Assembly: GCA_900546645.1 (NCBI GenBank)
Contig: URDR01000067.1
Span: forward strand, 1-16,466
DNA from: an uncultured Bacteroides sp.
GTDB taxonomy: Bacteria > Bacteroidota > Bacteroidia > Bacteroidales > Bacteroidaceae
Direction: 5' to 3'
Length of the DNA stretch: 16,466 nt
The notes under the pieces were generated by a model that ran no database searches, was not told the DNA's origin, and worked only from the letters and a program-made list of their open reading frames with translations. This document shows positions 13,069 through 16,466 of this stretch, piece by piece; the stretch's first letter is position 1, and every line of letters begins with the position of its first letter. The translations under genes were made by a program, and so were the position numbers.

Positions 13069-13863
13069 CTACACTGAAACCTTTCCGGCAATATGAGGCC
13101 AAGGGTCATATCCCTCTAATGAAAAATCATCATAGTGAAAACTGAAAATATCTTTCACATCCGGATTTAATTTCATAACCGGAAGCCGACGGGGCTCACG
13201 CGTCAGCTGCAAGTCAACCTGTTCCATATGATTCAGATAAATATGGGCATCTCCCAGCGTATGAATAAAATCGCCTGCCTTCAAGCCTGTAACCTGAGCC
13301 ATCATCTGCAAGAGCAGTGCATACGAAGCGATATTAAAAGGCACGCCCAAGAACGTATCGGCACTGCGCTGATACATTTGAAGGCTCAAACGTCCGTCTG
13401 CTACATAAAACTGAAAAAAGGCATGACAGGGAGGCAAGTTCATGTTTTTCAAATCGGCCACATTCCATGCACTGACAATAATGCGCCGTGAATCGGGATT
13501 ATGCTTGATGTCATTCACGGCTTCTGATATCTGGTCAATAAAACCTCCATCATACGTAGGCCATGAGCGCCACTGATATCCATAGATATGTCCTAAATTA
13601 CCATCTTCATCCGCCCATTCATTCCAAATGCGTACGCCGTTTTCCTGCAGATATTTCACATTTGTATCGCCCTGCAAAAACCACAGCAATTCATGAATGA
13701 TTGACTTCAAGTGAAGTTTTTTGGTTGTCACCAAAGGAAAACCTTCCTCTAAATTGAAACGCATCTGGTGACCAAACACACTGATGGTTCCGGTTCCCGT
13801 ACGGTCTTCTTTCTTTACTCCTTCGGTACGGATGCGATGGAGCAGATCTAAATATTGTTTCAT
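13069..13863 (-). CDS. thyA: Thymidylate synthase
   Basis: Methylates dUMP to dTMP with 5,10-methylene-THF, releasing dihydrofolate. At 264 residues it is the same length as E. coli ThyA. The active-site Cys is Cys146 in LPPCHAFFQFYV (143-154); other conserved stretches are RTGTGTISVFGHQMRF (21-36) with the phosphate-binding Arg21, the folate-binding WFLQGDTNVKYL (61-72), YGYQWRSW (94-101), DSRRIIVSAWN (124-134), QRSADTFLGVPFNIASYA (165-182) and HIYLNH (207-212). All are intact. It has its own consensus promoter and is the first gene of thyA-folA; FolA then recycles the dihydrofolate ThyA makes, the classical reason for this pairing. Confidence 0.97.
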   Translation of the reverse strand: MKQYLDLLHRIRTEGVKKEDRTGTGTISVFGHQMRFNLEEGFPLVTTKKLHLKSIIHELLWFLQGDTNVKYLQENGVRIWNEWADEDGNLGHIYGYQWRSWPTYDGGFIDQISEAVNDIKHNPDSRRIIVSAWNVADLKNMNLPPCHAFFQFYVADGRLSLQMYQRSADTFLGVPFNIASYALLLQMMAQVTGLKAGDFIHTLGDAHIYLNHMEQVDLQLTREPRRLPVMKLNPDVKDIFSFHYDDFSLEGYDPWPHIAGKVSV

Positions 13864-13894
13864 CGGCTGACTTGGCTTTTTTTGTTATTGGCGG

Positions 13895-13925
13895 CAAAGT
13901 TACGAGTTCTTCACTGAATACACAA
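13895..13925 (-). promoter_or_regulatory. Promoter of thyA-folA
   Basis: Minus strand: -7 box TAACTTTG (13902-13895) matches TAnnTTTG exactly, and TTG (13925-13923) sits 20 nt upstream as the -33 core. Spacing and sequence fit the Bacteroidetes primary sigma factor; this is the best promoter match in the window. The ATG of thyA is 32 bp further on. Confidence 0.75.
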
Positions 13926-13962
13926 CGTTTTCAGCTGTAGCAAAGCGTGTTTTTTGAGAAAC

Positions 13963-14004
13963 AAAAAACGCCTTGGCGTTTCACTGTATTCGCCAAGACG
14001 TTTT
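13963..14004 (-). terminator. Intrinsic terminator of the DUF3857 gene pair
   Basis: AAAACGCCTTGGCG (13965-13978) pairs with CGCCAAGACGTTTT (13991-14004) at 13 of 14 positions around a 12-nt loop. On the minus strand the stem is followed by a T-run (AAAAAA at 13963-13968 on the plus strand), so it ends transcription coming from the gene that stops at 14049. Minor use for plus-strand transcripts is possible. Confidence 0.8.
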
Positions 14005-14048
14005 CTTGCATTTGCCTAGTCATTTAAACCTGAATGCCTTGACAGGTG

Positions 14049-15692
14049 TTATATAGCCTCGGGAGTAAATAAAAGAAGATAGTTATTTTCATCTTTCCAC
14101 TCTCTCATCAGGGCATAAAAATCAGGATAGGACGAGGGCGTAAGAAGCTGCTGGTTTACTACTAAACGGCAGGTTACTTTTATCGCATTTTCAGCCTGTT
14201 CGTAAGTAAAAACCACCTTACCGCAGGCGTTCACAATCTCCCGGTCTGATTTCCTTACCCAAGTCATGCCTTCAGGAAGTTTCACCGTAGTAACAAACGT
14301 ATGGTCATACTTCATCGGAAGCAGAACCGGAGCATCTATTTCCGTATTCTTGGCATAATTATCTGAAAGTATCAATGCCATGTCTTTTCCCTCTGCCTTT
14401 ACCAAACGGATGCCTCCTTCCAGGGTACGAATACGCTTGTCGTCTGCTTCAAAGGTATAGTATGTACGGGCATGTTCAGTCCACTTGTTTTCGAGTTCAA
14501 CCGAATTTCCGCTCAGATCGGTTATCGTCATGTACTCCTGTAAATCAGCTTCCGCCGTACCACTCAGCGGCACCCGCATTGCCATGTCTCCGCTACGGGC
14601 AAAGACAGATACTATGCCACTTAGTCCCACATTATCGGTTTTCGAAGCACGAAGAGCACAGATCACTATATCAGCCTCCAATCCGGCTGCACGCTGAAGA
14701 CAAACATCCAGATTGACCAATTCAGCCGTTGTACCATATCCCGAGCGAAGCACTTCGGAAGCCGGACGTAAACGATAACCCGTATCAGCAAGCTTTAAGC
14801 TGATATTTCCTAACCTGCTGTAGCGATACATCATATACTGACCGATAGCATCACGCAGTTTCTGCTTGTCGCCTTCCGCCCCGACAGCCAGCTCTGTCAC
14901 CTTTTCCTTTATCACGGCCTCATCACCGGGAACAAACTGAGCACGCAAGGTTTTAAGTGCCTCGGCATACGAGGTATGCGTGGTGGCTACAATAACCGGC
15001 TGCATACCGCTTGCAGCTTCTTGTATCAAAGACAAGCGGTCATGCTGAGTGGGATAGTTATACGGACGGGGAGAGACGTTACGCAAGGTCCACTGCACAC
15101 ATTGACGGTTATTGCGCGTATCCATCCGTTTCGCCGGCGCATCGTAGTTCAGCAATTCATAATGAAGTAAAGGAGATTTCTCGGTTTCAATCGTGCAGAT
15201 AAATTCTTTAATCGGACTCAGTTCCCGAACCGGGCAACACACATCAAGTGCCGGCAGATAGCCTGGCTTGCTGATAATGGAATAGTCGAGATAAATAGTC
15301 GCTCCGAGTTCAAGTCCGGTATGAACCACCACCATTTCTTTCAGCCGGTTATATGCCGGAGCATCGGCTGCTACTGAAGGAAGAACCTCCACAAATGCAT
15401 TATCCGGAGTTTTCACAATGGTTCCGTCTTTCTGCTGTGTATACGACTGGTGTATCTGCAATTCTTGAAAAGCCGGATCATACGTAATAAAGGTTTCACC
15501 ATATAACCCATTCATCGCAGCATGCGTATAAAGGGTCAATTCCTTACGCACACGCAGTTCCTGACTTCCATCGGCACGGAGCGTATAATGTTTTTCCAGC
15601 TTACGGAACTCTGCTTCCGGACCGGCAAATGCAGGCAGGCAAGTACATATCAACATCATGCACAAACCTATATAAATTGATATTCTTTTCAT
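14049..15692 (-). CDS. Exported DUF3857/transglutaminase-fold protein, catalytic Cys absent
   Basis: A 547-residue secreted or periplasmic protein. Signal peptide: MKRIS, hydrophobic core, cleavage likely after AFA (residue 23). Residues about 30-215 form a DUF3857 beta-sandwich (ADGSQELRVRKELTLYT; LELGATIYLDYSI; VQWTLRNVSP), about 235-400 a transglutaminase-like core, about 400-535 a beta-rich tail. In the usual family the core reads R-Y-G-D-C-K-D-K, whose Cys is the nucleophile; here the matching place is VLRSGYGTTAELVNL (314-328), with Thr-Thr and no Cys, and no HxW-type His stretch follows (LSGIVSVFARSGD). The fold seems kept but not the catalytic triad, so I infer a non-enzymatic (binding) role. 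It starts 7 bp after the stop of its upstream paralogue, so they are co-transcribed, and a terminator follows. Start: ATG at 15692. Confidence 0.85.
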   Translation of the reverse strand: MKRISIYIGLCMMLICTCLPAFAGPEAEFRKLEKHYTLRADGSQELRVRKELTLYTHAAMNGLYGETFITYDPAFQELQIHQSYTQQKDGTIVKTPDNAFVEVLPSVAADAPAYNRLKEMVVVHTGLELGATIYLDYSIISKPGYLPALDVCCPVRELSPIKEFICTIETEKSPLLHYELLNYDAPAKRMDTRNNRQCVQWTLRNVSPRPYNYPTQHDRLSLIQEAASGMQPVIVATTHTSYAEALKTLRAQFVPGDEAVIKEKVTELAVGAEGDKQKLRDAIGQYMMYRYSRLGNISLKLADTGYRLRPASEVLRSGYGTTAELVNLDVCLQRAAGLEADIVICALRASKTDNVGLSGIVSVFARSGDMAMRVPLSGTAEADLQEYMTITDLSGNSVELENKWTEHARTYYTFEADDKRIRTLEGGIRLVKAEGKDMALILSDNYAKNTEIDAPVLLPMKYDHTFVTTVKLPEGMTWVRKSDREIVNACGKVVFTYEQAENAIKVTCRLVVNQQLLTPSSYPDFYALMREWKDENNYLLLFTPEAI

Positions 15693-15699
15693 GGTTGAG

Positions 15700-16466
15700 T
15701 TATTTCTTTAATACAATATAGTCTCCATAACGCTTTGCAGCCTCCACAGCCTGACGGAAGTTTTCCCAGTCGGAAGCCTCATAAACGCGTTTTTTCAAAG
15801 CCAGCCGAGTCTGTAGCCTCAGCATTCTTCCCTCTTGCAAGAGAGATCCGCTGAAATCGGCAGCCAAGCCTGTCAGTTCATCTGAAAGTTCCTGTCCCTG
15901 CAGCTGATAACCCGAAGGCAAACGTAAATTTTCATTCAACTCAACCAACCGCGAACACGCATCTTTAAAACCATACTTGCGATGCTCCATATCGGTATTG
16001 ATACGCAAATAAGTCATCACCTGCGTATAAAGATGATTCATCACAAACGGACGAAATACCAAAGTATTGTTTCCTGCAAGGGCATAATCGGGTATCTCAT
16101 AGCGGAAAGTAATGCGTATCGGTTCTTTTTGATAATCTTTCGGAGAGCGTCCCCAGTCTACACTCATCAAACGTGCTTTCGGAGAAACAGCAAGTAACTG
16201 ACGTTCCATGGTATTACGCCATTCACTCTGGAATCCGGTTGTAAAGATTCTGCGGATACTGCTGTCACTCTGCCCTTCGGCGGTTATGGTAAACGTTCCA
16301 TATAATACTCCTTCAGCGTCTATACGGTTATCTGCATGGATACGTACAAAATGATTTTCGGGTGCTGACACCGGAGTCAGACAAAGATCGGAGCCTTCCG
16401 GAATACCGGGAAGATAGTTCTGCTGCTGTTCGGCACTGCTCCATAACTCACGGCAGAAAGGAACCC
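15700..16466 (-). CDS. DUF3857/DUF3858-type transglutaminase-fold protein, C-terminal part (runs off the right edge)
   Basis: The frame is open to the window end, so the gene's start is outside; 254 residues are visible. It opens with VPFCRELWSSAEQQQNYLPG and IPEGSDLCL, the pattern just after a transglutaminase core (product strand, then 'LP...G...L'), and continues as a beta-sandwich like DUF3858: GVLYGTFTITAEG, IRITFRYEIPDYAL and the conserved LVFRPFVM. The last 80 residues (ELTGLAADFSGSLLQEGRMLRLQTRLALKKRVYEASDWENFRQAVEAAKRYGDYIVLKK) show the recurrent ending of these proteins, reaching a short gap of 7 bp before the downstream paralogue. Whether it keeps the catalytic Cys cannot be seen. 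A GTG at 16371 is an internal codon, not the start. Probably exported, as its neighbour is. Confidence 0.8.
   Translation of the reverse strand, partial: VPFCRELWSSAEQQQNYLPGIPEGSDLCLTPVSAPENHFVRIHADNRIDAEGVLYGTFTITAEGQSDSSIRRIFTTGFQSEWRNTMERQLLAVSPKARLMSVDWGRSPKDYQKEPIRITFRYEIPDYALAGNNTLVFRPFVMNHLYTQVMTYLRINTDMEHRKYGFKDACSRLVELNENLRLPSGYQLQGQELSDELTGLAADFSGSLLQEGRMLRLQTRLALKKRVYEASDWENFRQAVEAAKRYGDYIVLKK

Noticed and set aside
16369..16371. GTG at 16371 as the start of the right-edge gene
   Set aside because: The frame continues upstream to the window edge with family-like sequence (VPFCRELW...YLPG), so this is an internal Val codon.

Overview
This window looks like chromosomal DNA of a gut-type Bacteroidales (Bacteroides/Phocaeicola-like) bacterium. 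The evidence is the gene content (a bacterial dipeptidyl peptidase III with HECLGH, a secreted M64 'IgA peptidase', exported DUF3857/transglutaminase-fold proteins, an AspT/YidE-type transporter) and repeated matches to the Bacteroidetes -7 promoter element TAnnTTTG in front of genes, with weak Shine-Dalgarno signals. No tRNA, rRNA, CRISPR array, intact insertion sequence or phage module was seen.

Layout. 1-626: AT-rich stretch with the end of an unrecognised ORF, then the last part of a kduI gene (5-keto-4-deoxyuronate isomerase) that has lost its N-terminal three quarters; a bidirectional terminator follows. 688-5627 (minus): five closely packed genes in the order araC-type regulator, dipeptidyl peptidase III, HEAT-repeat 'DNA alkylation repair'-like protein, Fur-family regulator, purA, with gaps of 1, 8, about 48 and 20 bp and a probable internal promoter before fur. 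5779-7617 (plus): recQ, divergent from that cluster across a promoter region that carries a perfect 9-bp inverted repeat. 7618-7899: noncoding, with three exact-length tandem 22-bp hairpin units. 7900-9495 (plus): a two-half AspT/YidE-type transporter with central RCK_C domains. 9496-9978: mostly noncoding, with hairpins and one doubtful small ORF. 9979-11840 (minus): secreted M64 metallopeptidase followed by a GNAT acetyltransferase. 11925-12407 (plus): Lrp/AsnC regulator, divergent from the peptidase. 12494-13863 (minus): thyA-folA, the thymidylate/folate-recycling pair. 14049-16466 (minus): two adjacent exported DUF3857/transglutaminase-fold proteins, the upstream one cut by the window edge.

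Most of the window is conserved housekeeping: purine synthesis (PurA), dTMP synthesis with DHF recycling (ThyA plus FolA), DNA repair (RecQ) and regulators (AraC, Fur, Lrp). I did not find a convincing new multi-gene defence or biosynthetic system. The best candidates for a second look are the tandem hairpin array with a compensatory base change after recQ, the inverted repeat bridging the araC/recQ promoters, the transglutaminase-fold protein that lacks the catalytic cysteine and sits beside its paralogue, and the truncated kduI at the boundary of AT-rich DNA.
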